NCBI GenBank assembly: GCA_020352215.1
Contig: CP070675.1
Span: 3,086,723-3,134,690, forward strand
DNA length: 47,968 bases
DNA from: Phycisphaerales bacterium
Lineage (GTDB): Bacteria; Planctomycetota; Phycisphaerae; Sedimentisphaerales; Anaerobacaceae
Reading direction: 5' to 3'
Below the pieces are notes generated by a model. It was not told the DNA's origin. It saw nothing but the letters and a program-made list of their open reading frames with translations, and did not search any database. This document shows positions 7,880 through 15,831 of the stretch, one piece after another. Position numbers and translations under genes: made by a program. How positions within the stretch are numbered: position 1 is the first letter of the stretch; each line of letters opens with the position of its first letter.

Positions 7880-9442
7880 ATGATAAGAGGCTTCAGACAG
7901 ATTGCATTTCTTACGACGCTCAGTAGAGTGCTCGGGATGGTGCGTGACATGACCTTCGCACACTTCTTCGGCGCGGGCTGGCTCATGACAGCCTGGACGA
8001 TGGGATTCAAGATTCCCAACCTTGCTCGAAGGCTTTTTGGTGAAGGTGCGGCTTCGGCGTCTCTGATCCCGGTGTACAGCGAGCAGCTTCACAGCAGGCC
8101 CGAGCGAGCGGCAATTTTGGCCAACACGACCATAACCGTTGTGTTCACGATACTCGCGGCGATAGTGCTTTTCGGCGAAGGGCTGATTTGGGCGTACTAC
8201 TACTTCTTCGAAACCAGGGTCGGCCCCCGGCTGGGGCTCGCGCTATGTTCGGTCATGCTGCCATACATGATGTTTGTTTGCACGGTTGCCATTCTGGCCG
8301 GCATTCTGAACGTGCACAAGCGTTTTGCCACACCTGCCGCAGCGCCCATTCTGCTAAACGTGTTCGTCATTGGGAGCCTCGTCTTTGCGGGCTGGGTGTT
8401 GAAGATGGAAGCCCGACAGCAGGTATTTCTTGTGGCGGTTGCGGTTCTCGTCGCGGGCCTTGCACAGATAGCGATTCAAATTCCCTCCCTGCGCGCGAGC
8501 GGCGTGTCGATCAAACCTGCATGGGACATACATTCCGAGGCGTTCAGGAAAGTGGTCGTTTTAATGGGGCCAATGATACTTGGTCTGACTGTGACGCAGT
8601 TGAACACGCTCGCGGATGATATTATTGCACTCTCCTTTATGAATGAGCAGGGCGAGCCGTTGGGCTATGGGGCGCCGTCCTACCTATACTATGCCCAGCG
8701 TCTCTATCAGTTTCCTTTGGGTGTATTGGGCATATCGCTGGCGACGGCGATTTTCCCGGTAATGAGTGCGGATTCGGCGAGAAGAGACTATGGCGCCTTG
8801 ACCAAGACGATCGCAAGAGGGATCCGGGCGGGCGTGTTCGTTGCTTTGCCGGCAACCGCTGGGATCTTCTTGGTGGCCAAACCGTTGGTCTCAGCCATTT
8901 TCGAACACGGTGAATTCAGAATTGAGGACACCCCCGTAGTTGCTTGGACGCTTTCGTTCTATGCGGCAGGACTGTGCGGCTATTTCGCGCAGCAGGTAAC
9001 GACCCGGGCGTTCTATTCCATGCAGAATTCCAGGACGCCTGCGCGAAGTGCGGTGATAGCTGTATTTGCCAACGTTGTCCTCAACTTGATTCTCATTTGG
9101 TTCCTTGGAACCGGAGGGCTGGCTGCTGCCACGGCGGTGTGCTCTTATTTGCAGGTTGTGATCTTAGTTGGAGCTCTTCGCCGACGACTGGGCGGCGCTG
9201 TCCTGGATGGAGTGGCCCGTACACTGGGCAAAACGTTCGTTGCGACGGTGCTCATGTCTCTGGTGGGTGCTGCGATCCTGCTTTCGATGCATGGGTTGCC
9301 CGAGGCCCGATGGTCGAACGTGTTGAGGCTTGCGGCGGTTGTGCCTTCGGCCGCAGCAGTCTACTTACTTGCGGCAAGGCTGTTACGGTTGGAGATGCTT
9401 TCTCTGCTGACCGGGCGGCGCGATGACGGTCACTCCGTTTGA
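7880..9442 (+). CDS. murJ: Lipid II flippase MurJ (MviN)
   Basis: A 520-residue polytopic membrane protein of the MATE/MOP flippase superfamily that moves lipid II to the outer face of the inner membrane. Diagnostic segments are LSRVLGMVRDMTFAHFFG at the N-terminus, FKIPNLARRLFGEGAASAS in the first lobe, YAQRLYQFPLGVLGISLATA in the middle and EHGEFRIEDTP later. About 14 hydrophobic segments are visible, as expected. ATG 7880 is preceded by AGAGGA at 7871-7876; the frame continues to a GTG at 7859 without a better site. It lies directly downstream of rodA and probably shares its transcript. Confidence 0.95.
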   Translation: MIRGFRQIAFLTTLSRVLGMVRDMTFAHFFGAGWLMTAWTMGFKIPNLARRLFGEGAASASLIPVYSEQLHSRPERAAILANTTITVVFTILAAIVLFGEGLIWAYYYFFETRVGPRLGLALCSVMLPYMMFVCTVAILAGILNVHKRFATPAAAPILLNVFVIGSLVFAGWVLKMEARQQVFLVAVAVLVAGLAQIAIQIPSLRASGVSIKPAWDIHSEAFRKVVVLMGPMILGLTVTQLNTLADDIIALSFMNEQGEPLGYGAPSYLYYAQRLYQFPLGVLGISLATAIFPVMSADSARRDYGALTKTIARGIRAGVFVALPATAGIFLVAKPLVSAIFEHGEFRIEDTPVVAWTLSFYAAGLCGYFAQQVTTRAFYSMQNSRTPARSAVIAVFANVVLNLILIWFLGTGGLAAATAVCSYLQVVILVGALRRRLGGAVLDGVARTLGKTFVATVLMSLVGAAILLSMHGLPEARWSNVLRLAAVVPSAAAVYLLAARLLRLEMLSLLTGRRDDGHSV

Positions 9443-9589
9443 CGGCCACGTGGCTCCTATTCACGGGCCAGAAGGCCTTTCAAGGGCCGAAAATTGCGGG
9501 CTTTTGAGCTGATTATGTCTAAAGCGTGGCAGCCAATTGCCCGAAATAGTTTTATGCATGAATTGCATTGCGCGTTCAAGGAGCGACGA

Positions 9590-12037
9590 ATGTTCAAGGA
9601 TAGGTCTTTCTTCGCGGTGGTTCTGGCGCTTATCTGGTGCCTTTTGCCCACCCAGGCGCAGATGTCAACAACGCGCAAGTCCATAGGTCCGATATTTCCC
9701 GCCAAATCGGCATTGAGTGCACAGCCGCTTTTTTCACCGGCCGTTGGCCAGGTATTCTACGGAATAGCCTATGACATCGCCAACTCCAAAGACGTCACGG
9801 CTGCACAGGCCGAACTGGCAGTGACGTTCCTAACTGCCGCCGCTGAACTAGACAGTGAAGCAGACTACGCACTCCCCTTGTTGATCAAACTTGGCAGTAA
9901 GCACTCCGACCGAGACTACTCCAAGCAGGTATGGCGTTGGCTTGTGAGCTACGTGGACACATCCGCCGACATGGAGGTTGCAGAGGAGGCGGTCACGTAT
10001 TTACTGGAACGGCTGAACTTGCGCGAGGAGCGAGAGAGACTGCTTGAAGGCATGTTGAGGGGCTTGGGCGGCAAGAAGGATGTTCTGGACTCGGAATTGG
10101 CCACGTTGCTTGGGCTATTGAAGGCTGAGAAGGCCGATTTTGAGGCAGCCAAATTCTATTTGATGCAGGCGTACGACAAGAACAAGTACAACAAGCTGGC
10201 TTTTGCAAAGCTGGCCGAACTTGTGCCGGATCAAGTTGGCCCGGCGATATATCTTGAGCACCTGAGATTGGTGCTACGTGAGAACCCCCTGGACATTGAT
10301 ACGGCTCTGGCTTTGGCGCAGTATGCGGAGGGGCTGCAGTTGTACTGGCTGGCCGCCGGGGCCTACGAATACTGTGCGGACCTGTTTGGATATCTGTACC
10401 CGACCGAGGCCTTGCCGCCCCACATATATCTGCCGTGGGTGATAAGCAACTACAATACGCAACGAGATTTGCACAAGTGCCTGCAAACTGCGGATCGTAT
10501 TCGCAAGACCGGCCGGTTTGACATTCTTCTGGAAGCGATCGCGGGCAGGGCGGCGTCGAAAATCGGTAACGACCAGGAGGCTGCTCAAATATTCCGTGCC
10601 GCCGAGCAGAAGGCTCAGCAGCTTCTTGATCAGGGCCCGTGGCGCAAAGGATCGCTATCGGAGTCGCCTCCAGCCGGTCGTCCGCCGCAAATCGGCGCCA
10701 AACAGTTTGCGTGGTTTCATTGTTTTGCCACCCAAGACGCCGCGAAGGCGCTGGACTGGGCCAACAGAGCCTACTCAACCGAACCCAATTCCCCTGCCGC
10801 AGCGGCGCTTTTGGCATATGCTTTGGTGATCAATAAGCAGGTGGAATGGGCCAAGCCACTTATCGAGAGCTATGAGCACAACCAGATTGGAGACTTGGTA
10901 ACGGCTCATGTTCAACTGGCTGATGGGCAAAGGGGCGCGGCAATTGAGACTCTGAAGTCTGCCATCAGCAAGGACCCTGGGTCGTTGGCTGCCGAACGTG
11001 CCAGGGATATTCTTACTGAGCAAGGCGGCGAGTATATTGCGCCGGTGGACGGCGACGTTATCATGACCGTATTGGGCGCCAGTCTCGGCCCCAGAGTCAT
11101 TCCCGAGTTCGTTCGCCCTGAAGACGCGATTTCCGTGCAATTCAACATTCGCGGCAACGAGTTCTCGTACGGCGCCCAATTTGGCTGTACCGTTGCCGTG
11201 GTCAACAACTCACCGGAACCGCTCGTGGTGAGCGACGACGGTCTATTCCGGGGCAATATCCGGATCGACGCCCGTGTGAGCGGGGACATCGATCGAGAAA
11301 TACCGAACCTCGTGTCTCGGACGATCCGAACGAGCTTGCTGGTCGAGCCAGGTCGCGGGCTTCTTACCTCCGTACCCCTGGTCACTGGCGAGCTCAAGCG
11401 AATTCTAGTGACCTATCCGCAGGCATCGCTGGAAATCGAGTTTACCCTGTATGTAGACCCGGCAATCACAGAACAAGGGCAAGTAAGCAATCGGTTGGTT
11501 GACATAGAGCCCGACAAGGTGGTTGTGAGGCGACCGGGCATCGAGCTTACCGGCACGTATCTGCGAAACCGGTTCAATTCAATTTCAACCGGGCAGATGG
11601 GTCAGAAGATCAAGACGGCGCAACTATTCGTTGGTCTTCTTAAAGAGCAGCACGCGATGGCCGCACATGGGACGCTGTACAGGTTTAAGTATGCCGATTG
11701 GATGCCGGCTTTGTTGAAGAACGCTCTTATACACGAATCCGGCCTGCTCCTTAATCCAACAGATGACGAATGGATTGTCAAGGTACATGCTATGGCCGAG
11801 ATGCTTTCCTTGCCTTTGGACCAAGAGCTGACAGTCGCCGTGGCTGACAACCTCAACAATACTCACTGGCCGGTTCGTTTGATGACGATCTATCTACTGA
11901 GCAGGACTGCCGACGGCGAATTCGATAGAGTCCTCGGTTGGGCGGCGGAGTATGATTCGAATGAACTCGTTCGCAATATGGCAGCAGCTTTGGGCGCAGA
12001 CCAACCAGGAACACTACGGTCGCAAAGTGTTCGGTGA
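9590..12037 (+). CDS. Large secreted TPR/HEAT-like repeat protein
   Basis: The 815-residue protein begins MFKDRSFFAVVLALIWCLLPTQAQ, a signal peptide with an AQA-type cleavage site, behind AAGGAGC (the frame runs 32 codons further upstream without a better start). Residues about 100-500 are alpha-helical TPR-like repeats, for example ALLAYALVINKQVEWAKPL followed by a DGQRGAAIETLKSAISKDPGSLAAE unit. Residues about 510-720 appear beta-rich. The C-terminus has helical HEAT-like stretches (NTHWPVRLMTIYLLSRTADGE). It is probably a periplasmic or surface scaffold. Its place after rodA-murJ hints at an envelope role, but no specific family was recognised. Confidence 0.75.
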   Translation: MFKDRSFFAVVLALIWCLLPTQAQMSTTRKSIGPIFPAKSALSAQPLFSPAVGQVFYGIAYDIANSKDVTAAQAELAVTFLTAAAELDSEADYALPLLIKLGSKHSDRDYSKQVWRWLVSYVDTSADMEVAEEAVTYLLERLNLREERERLLEGMLRGLGGKKDVLDSELATLLGLLKAEKADFEAAKFYLMQAYDKNKYNKLAFAKLAELVPDQVGPAIYLEHLRLVLRENPLDIDTALALAQYAEGLQLYWLAAGAYEYCADLFGYLYPTEALPPHIYLPWVISNYNTQRDLHKCLQTADRIRKTGRFDILLEAIAGRAASKIGNDQEAAQIFRAAEQKAQQLLDQGPWRKGSLSESPPAGRPPQIGAKQFAWFHCFATQDAAKALDWANRAYSTEPNSPAAAALLAYALVINKQVEWAKPLIESYEHNQIGDLVTAHVQLADGQRGAAIETLKSAISKDPGSLAAERARDILTEQGGEYIAPVDGDVIMTVLGASLGPRVIPEFVRPEDAISVQFNIRGNEFSYGAQFGCTVAVVNNSPEPLVVSDDGLFRGNIRIDARVSGDIDREIPNLVSRTIRTSLLVEPGRGLLTSVPLVTGELKRILVTYPQASLEIEFTLYVDPAITEQGQVSNRLVDIEPDKVVVRRPGIELTGTYLRNRFNSISTGQMGQKIKTAQLFVGLLKEQHAMAAHGTLYRFKYADWMPALLKNALIHESGLLLNPTDDEWIVKVHAMAEMLSLPLDQELTVAVADNLNNTHWPVRLMTIYLLSRTADGEFDRVLGWAAEYDSNELVRNMAAALGADQPGTLRSQSVR

Positions 12038-12181
12038 CCGAGCGACATAGATCGAATGTCTCCGGCTTAGATTGGGGGAGGGCAAGTCCGCCTTGCAGCG
12101 CTGCTGAGCACAAGCGCAACGCACACCCATTTCCTGGACCCGCTAATCCGAGGAAGAACTGGATTTTGATGTAAGGCCGGC

Positions 12182-12230
12182 TTGACATTAGGGGCATTTG
12201 CGTTTACCGGGGTGTAAAGCAAGCTTTACA
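12182..12230 (+). promoter_or_regulatory. Palindromic operator with nearby -35 element, ahead of the XRE regulator
   Basis: TGTAAAGC (12213-12220), AA, GCTTTACA (12223-12230) is a perfect inverted repeat 20 bases before ATG 12251. TTGACA at 12182-12187 could be a -35 box with a weak -10 (TTTACC), placing the start site on the palindrome. This is a typical arrangement for autorepression by a small Cro/C1-type dimer. The operator is clear; the promoter is tentative. Confidence 0.6.
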
Positions 12231-12250
12231 GGGCGTTGAGAAGCCGGGTT

Positions 12251-12454
12251 ATGAGGGCAAAGATAGTCAATCGTGTCAGGGAGTTTCGGACTCGCTCAAA
12301 GCTGACCCAAGAGGAACTGGCTGGTGCGGTCGGGGTCTCTCGCCAGACCGTAATCTCGATTGAGCGAGGGCGTTATACACCGAGTCTGCCGTTGGCACTG
12401 AGGCTCGCCGCCTTTTTCGGCTGCTCGACGGACGAGCTTTTCAAAAGGAAGTAG
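12251..12454 (+). CDS. Small XRE/Cro-CI family transcriptional regulator
   Basis: A 67-residue protein that is almost entirely a helix-turn-helix domain: [20 protein letters not shown], then [21 protein letters not shown] and [13 protein letters not shown]. It belongs to the compact HTH_3 group whose members dimerise and often control themselves and an adjacent membrane protein. A TTG start at 12236 is possible, but the ATG fits the usual N-terminus ([13 protein letters not shown]). The palindrome at 12213-12230 is the likely target. A small membrane protein gene follows 225 bases downstream. Confidence 0.88.
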   Translation: MRAKIVNRVREFRTRSKLTQEELAGAVGVSRQTVISIERGRYTPSLPLALRLAAFFGCSTDELFKRK

Positions 12455-12679
12455 TCAAGATGGCCGGGCGATATGTAATACATCGTTTGTTCGACCCGCT
12501 GGGCTGCAACCACGGGCGTTATTATGGTGGGCGCTTGGGCGATTTATGAGTCTCGCCGGGGACCCTTGGTGATTCTTGGTGTGATCGGCCTCACAAAGTG
12601 GGTTGCCATGTTTTGCTAATGAAGAACAGACTGACATACGTCATTAGGCTGGACATTTGAAGGGAGACTGAAAGCACTT

Positions 12680-12889
12680 GTGGAGAAGTTGGTCTCAATC
12701 CTTGGCATTCGCTCGCGGTTTGGGATCCTGGTTGTGGGTTCGGGACTCTCGGCTTTGGCAATCTCACTGGGCATGGTGGGCGTCTGCCGAATGCTGGCCT
12801 GGCCAATGCATACGGGTGTTGCAGCCGCGTTTGGTGCCGCGGGTGCCGGGATATACGCGGTACAGTGTTGTCGAGGAAGGAAAAAGTGA
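12680..12889 (+). CDS. Small two-helix membrane protein (hypothetical)
   Basis: A 69-residue frame from GTG 12680 encodes two hydrophobic helices (FGILVVGSGLSALAISLGMV and about residues 42-62, ending AGAGIYAVQCC) and a basic end, RGRKK. AAGGGAG lies 14 bases upstream, rather far. Compact XRE regulators are often paired with small membrane proteins, which gives the call some support, but no family was recognised. The 225 bases before it contain only very short frames. Confidence 0.5.
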   Translation: MEKLVSILGIRSRFGILVVGSGLSALAISLGMVGVCRMLAWPMHTGVAAAFGAAGAGIYAVQCCRGRKK

Positions 12890-13020
12890 CGGTGGGGCGC
12901 GATGGTGGTGCTAGCTTCAAACACCCGCCGCCTGTCCCTGGCGAGCGCACAGGTGTCCGCGTGGCCGGCTTTGCCGCATGCTGGCCTGAAGCACAAGGGC
13001 AACAGGCTTTGGTCGCGAAT

Positions 13021-13048
13021 TTGAGAAAGATTTCTGTTGTAATATCAT
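13021..13048 (+). promoter_or_regulatory. Sigma70-like promoter of the ferredoxin gene
   Basis: TTGAGA (13021-13026), a 16-base spacer and TATCAT (13043-13048), 65 bases ahead of ATG 13113. It may also transcribe the tRNA gene just beyond the ferredoxin. Confidence 0.55.
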
Positions 13049-13112
13049 CTTGATTCTGTAACATGCCCTACTCTGTTGCTAAGCTGTAGGTTATTTTGAA
13101 AGGGGTGTGTAG

Positions 13113-13289
13113 ATGCCAGCGAAAGTAGATGAAGGAAAATGCACCGGCTGTGAAACCTGTGTTTCAGAGTGTCCGAGCGAGGCTATAAGCATGGCCGATG
13201 AGAAAGCCAAGGTGGATGCGGACGAGTGCGTCGATTGCGGCGTTTGCGTGGACGCCTGTCCGGAAGAGGCCATCAACATGGAGGAGTAA
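13113..13289 (+). CDS. 2[4Fe-4S] ferredoxin
   Basis: A 58-residue clostridial-type ferredoxin. Two classic motifs are intact: C10-x2-C13-x2-C16-x3-C20-P and C39-x2-C42-x2-C45-x3-C49-P, each binding one cubane cluster. The length, the acidic composition and the internal pseudo-twofold symmetry are typical. It would carry low-potential electrons in the cytoplasm and fits an anaerobic lifestyle. AAAGGGG at about 13100 is the ribosome site. A tRNA-Glu gene begins 7 bases after the stop codon, so the two may share a transcript. Confidence 0.95.
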   Translation: MPAKVDEGKCTGCETCVSECPSEAISMADEKAKVDADECVDCGVCVDACPEEAINMEE

Positions 13290-13296
13290 TACGGTT

Positions 13297-13371
13297 GGCC
13301 CCATCGTCTAGGCAGGTCTAGGACACCGGGTTTTCAACCCGGCAACAGGGGTTCGAATCCCCTTGGGGCTA
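13297..13371 (+). tRNA. tRNA-Glu (anticodon TTC)
   Basis: The cloverleaf folds fully. The acceptor stem GGCCCCA pairs with TGGGGCT, with a G-U at the first pair. The D arm starts at GTCTAG. The anticodon stem CCGGG/CCCGG holds loop TTTTCAA with TTC at the anticodon. The T arm is AGGGG-TTCGAAT-CCCCT, and the discriminator is A. CCA is not encoded. Confidence 0.95.
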
Positions 13372-13414
13372 TTAAGCGGATCGCACAGCGGTGCGCTGTA
13401 CGATGGAAAGCTGT

Positions 13415-13891
13415 CTACAGTCGTATTCCGGTCACGGCTGCTTCGAATACGAGACTCATGTCCACTACCCCCTGGACCTGGAAGGTGTACTTTCTACTTT
13501 TGCACGCTGTGAGTTGGCAAAGCAGGTGCAGCCTGTCTCCGGGCTCCACCGTGGCGCGGAACTTCACCGAGTCTATGCCGCCAAAGCCGACCAGCGCCTT
13601 CTCCCCGAGGATATGTTTTACGAAGAAACTCATAAGCTGGGCGGCTGCCTCGACCATGATCACCCCCGGCATAATTGGCCTGCCCGGGAAATGGCCGCGG
13701 ACCCAGAACTCCCCCTCTGTTATGTCCTTGTAGCCCAACATCAGGGATTTGTCCTTGTCGTACCAGAGGATGCCGTCGAGCTGCTGCATCTCAAATCGCT
13801 GGGGATTGACCTGGCCGATCGCCTCCTTGTCGAAAAGAGGCTCGGCGGTAAGGTCAATGTGCGATAGGTCAAACAACAATAGGGGCGCCAT
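13415..13891 (-). CDS. FabZ-like 3-hydroxyacyl-ACP dehydratase
   Basis: A 158-residue hot-dog fold protein. The FabZ active-site region is present: GHFPGRPIMPGV with the catalytic His, then MVEAAAQ with the acidic residue. The downstream strands (VGFGGIDSVKFRATVEPGD) also match. FabZ dehydrates 3-hydroxyacyl-ACP in fatty acid elongation. The N-terminal DIDLT-like extension and the low-identity C-terminus suggest one of the FabZ/FabA-related paralogues used for special lipids or as a fusion-like dehydratase, so I leave the symbol blank. The start at ATG 13891 follows GAGGTCGC; an upstream in-frame start is 4 codons away. Confidence 0.88.
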   Translation of the reverse strand: MAPLLLFDLSHIDLTAEPLFDKEAIGQVNPQRFEMQQLDGILWYDKDKSLMLGYKDITEGEFWVRGHFPGRPIMPGVIMVEAAAQLMSFFVKHILGEKALVGFGGIDSVKFRATVEPGDRLHLLCQLTACKSRKYTFQVQGVVDMSLVFEAAVTGIRL

Positions 13892-14025
13892 AAGCGACCT
13901 CAACAGAGAAACGGTTTGCGCACGTACCTTTGCCCCACCTGCTCAGCCACAGCGACCTCTCCTGCAGCCAAAGGCCAAGCCGAGACGCGTACGAGAGAAC
14001 AGAGTGTGTGGAGTACCTGCGGAGT

Positions 14026-14199
14026 TTACGGAACTGATCTGATTTCCAGAATGCAGCTGCGCACTTTCTGAGCGGCTTGCTTAATCTTCTGCATTTGCTT
14101 GCGAACACGCGTTCCCGCGGCCTTGTTTCCACCTTCGGCCTTGTCCACGTCGGCCTCAATCTCGGCGACCAGCACTTTTAAGTCTTCGTACTCCTGCAT
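14026..14199 (-). CDS. Histone H1-like protein, Hc1 family
   Basis: A 57-residue protein behind a GGAGG ribosome site 9 bases from ATG 14199. The N-terminal helix MQEYEDLKVLVAEIEADVDK leads to AEGGNKAAGTRVRKQMQKIK, which matches chlamydial Hc1 (AERGNKAAAQRVR). It lacks the long Lys/Ala-rich tail of the chlamydial protein. Hc1 proteins bind and condense DNA; short versions occur across Planctomycetota-Verrucomicrobiota-Chlamydiota, and this one probably acts as a nucleoid protein. A promoter with an overlapping inverted repeat lies just upstream (14219-14265). Confidence 0.85.
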   Translation of the reverse strand: MQEYEDLKVLVAEIEADVDKAEGGNKAAGTRVRKQMQKIKQAAQKVRSCILEIRSVP

Positions 14200-14218
14200 T
14201 CAAATAATCCTCCACTTA

Positions 14219-14265
14219 GTGGTTAAGATTGGTGAAACCTTAACCACCTGGCAAGGCGTTGTCAA
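14219..14265 (-). promoter_or_regulatory. Promoter and inverted repeat of the Hc1-like gene
   Basis: On the minus strand, TTGACA (14265-14260), 17 bases and TAAGGT (14242-14237). A 9-bp inverted repeat, GTGGTTAAG/CTTAACCAC (14219-14227 and 14239-14247), overlaps the -10 box and predicted start site. It could be an operator or a 5' leader hairpin. Confidence 0.45.
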
Positions 14266-14306
14266 AAGAAAATGCCCTTTTTTGCAAAAAAACGGCATTT
14301 CTTTTG
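14263..14306 (-). terminator. Terminator-like hairpin after the flavodoxin gene
   Basis: An inverted repeat of about 13 bp (14263-14276 with 14294-14306, one bulge) encloses T and A runs. It lies 10 bases past the flavodoxin stop, between it and the Hc1-like gene. The stem is A/T-rich at its base and could end transcription in either direction. Confidence 0.55.
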
Positions 14307-14315
14307 GGGCAGATT

Positions 14316-14792
14316 TCAGGGGAAGAGTTGGCCAGCCAAGCCCGCGATTCTGGCACCCCTGCGCTGGCACTGTTGTTTGACCCTGTCATCGGGCTTTCCG
14401 ATGGAGACCGGTCCGTAGTGATCACCCCTTGGGTCACCTTGAACCACCATGCCCGCAATGAGCATCCCCTCAAGCATACCCATAATTGTGGTTTCGTTGC
14501 CGCCGCCTATGTTTGCCGCACTGGTAAATGCAGCCCCTACCTTGCCGTCGAGCTGGCCGTGTTTGCCTACCAGGCCGTCTATCAGCTCTTTTATAGGACC
14601 TGCCATTTGCCCGTAGTATGTCGGCGAGCCGATGGCTATTGCATCGTACAAAGGCAGATCATCAGCTCTTACATTCTCCACGGACTTACAGTCGGTGTCC
14701 AGACCTGCATCATTCATGGCCTTGGCCAGTATCTCGGCCATCTCTTTTGTGTTGCCGCTCCTTGAGTAGTATACGACTATTCCCCGTGCCAT
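14316..14792 (-). CDS. Flavodoxin-family FMN protein
   Basis: A 158-residue flavodoxin-like protein. VVYYSRSGNTKEMAEILAKA is the FMN phosphate-binding loop, and IGSPTYYGQMAGPIKELID is the second flavin loop seen in WrbA/flavodoxin-domain proteins. It would shuttle electrons or reduce quinones in the cytoplasm. ATG 14792 is chosen because GGAG lies 9 bases upstream; in-frame starts at 14807 and 14837 lack such a site. It follows the membrane protein gene by 52 bases and may be co-transcribed with it. The nearby ferredoxin is a conceivable partner, which is only inference. Confidence 0.88.
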   Translation of the reverse strand: MARGIVVYYSRSGNTKEMAEILAKAMNDAGLDTDCKSVENVRADDLPLYDAIAIGSPTYYGQMAGPIKELIDGLVGKHGQLDGKVGAAFTSAANIGGGNETTIMGMLEGMLIAGMVVQGDPRGDHYGPVSIGKPDDRVKQQCQRRGARIAGLAGQLFP

Positions 14793-14844
14793 CTTTGCCG
14801 TCTCCATGTTCGAGGTCCAAGTCTTGTGGTTTGCCAAGAAGAGG

Positions 14845-15654
14845 CTACTTCTGGACCTGGGATTGTTGTGCGTTCAAGTCGATTGCGAACTTGCCGCGTA
14901 CCTTCTCCAGTAGCTGGGCCCTCTGGTGGATTCTCCAGACCAGCAGCGAAATTGGCTGCCTCTTCATATCCTTGAAGATTATCACGATCTTGCCGAAGCC
15001 CATGAGTCTTTCGAGGAAATCGGTGGTGTCTACCAACGTGTTGTAGTCTTCCCTGCCTACGTGTGCTCCGCTTTCGGTTGGCCCCTCCTGCAAGTTCATG
15101 TAGTTGGGTGTGATTGTGACGTAGTAGAATAGGCCCCTGAACCAGGAAATGAATATTGTGAGCAGGCCTATGATGGCCACCAAGAGAAAACCTGTCGCAC
15201 TCATAGAGAGGGCAAGATGTCTGAAGAGCTTGATGAATGGCATGACCCAGCCGAGCAGATGGAGCCATAAGAGAAAGAATCCACAGCTTACGACTGTTAT
15301 GAGCAGTACTTTGACGCTTATGTTGTATTCCTCTACCAGGAGGTTCAGAAAGACTATTGCGAGCCAGACGCCACCTATGATTTCCGGGCTCAGGGCACTG
15401 ACGGTCCAGCCCGCTGCTCGGGGCGCCATAAGCAGCGCTGCCAAGAGCGACGCGACTATGCTGGGCGCATAGAGGATTTTCGGTGTCCAGTCAAAGATAA
15501 TCAGCCAATCATTGATGTCCGGGTCTTCCCTGATGATTTTCTGGACGGCAAGTCTGGTCCTGATGCTCCTGCGCATAATGAGCCAGGCCAACGCCGAAGC
15601 TCCCAAGACGCCAAGGGCAATGTACAAGGCTACCATTCTGTTTGATGTCCACAT
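14845..15654 (-). CDS. Conserved-type membrane protein, five predicted helices
   Basis: The 269-residue protein has hydrophobic segments at about residues 8-26, 60-80, 92-108, 114-138 and 150-172. A soluble C-terminal region starts at LFYYVTITPNYMNLQEG and runs through VDTTDFLERLMGFGKIVIIFKD to an amphipathic LLVWRIHQRAQLLEKV helix. The tail resembles a bacterial PH-like domain in its strand-rich pattern. I do not recognise a named family or any catalytic motif. AAAGGGGAC precedes ATG 15654. It is upstream of the flavodoxin gene in the same orientation. Confidence 0.7.
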   Translation of the reverse strand: MWTSNRMVALYIALGVLGASALAWLIMRRSIRTRLAVQKIIREDPDINDWLIIFDWTPKILYAPSIVASLLAALLMAPRAAGWTVSALSPEIIGGVWLAIVFLNLLVEEYNISVKVLLITVVSCGFFLLWLHLLGWVMPFIKLFRHLALSMSATGFLLVAIIGLLTIFISWFRGLFYYVTITPNYMNLQEGPTESGAHVGREDYNTLVDTTDFLERLMGFGKIVIIFKDMKRQPISLLVWRIHQRAQLLEKVRGKFAIDLNAQQSQVQK

Positions 15655-15831
15655 CAGTGTCCCCTTTCACGTATCTTAGAATACGACAAGGTTTATTTGA
15701 TCGCCGTCTCGCACAAGTCTCATCCTGGCGTCAAGTGTGTTACTGTACGCCGACGATGTTTGCTACTGTACCTCTATCGGCGTCGGTTGGCAAGGGTGTG
15801 GGCTTGTCTCAGCGTTCGATCCGCAGAGCCC

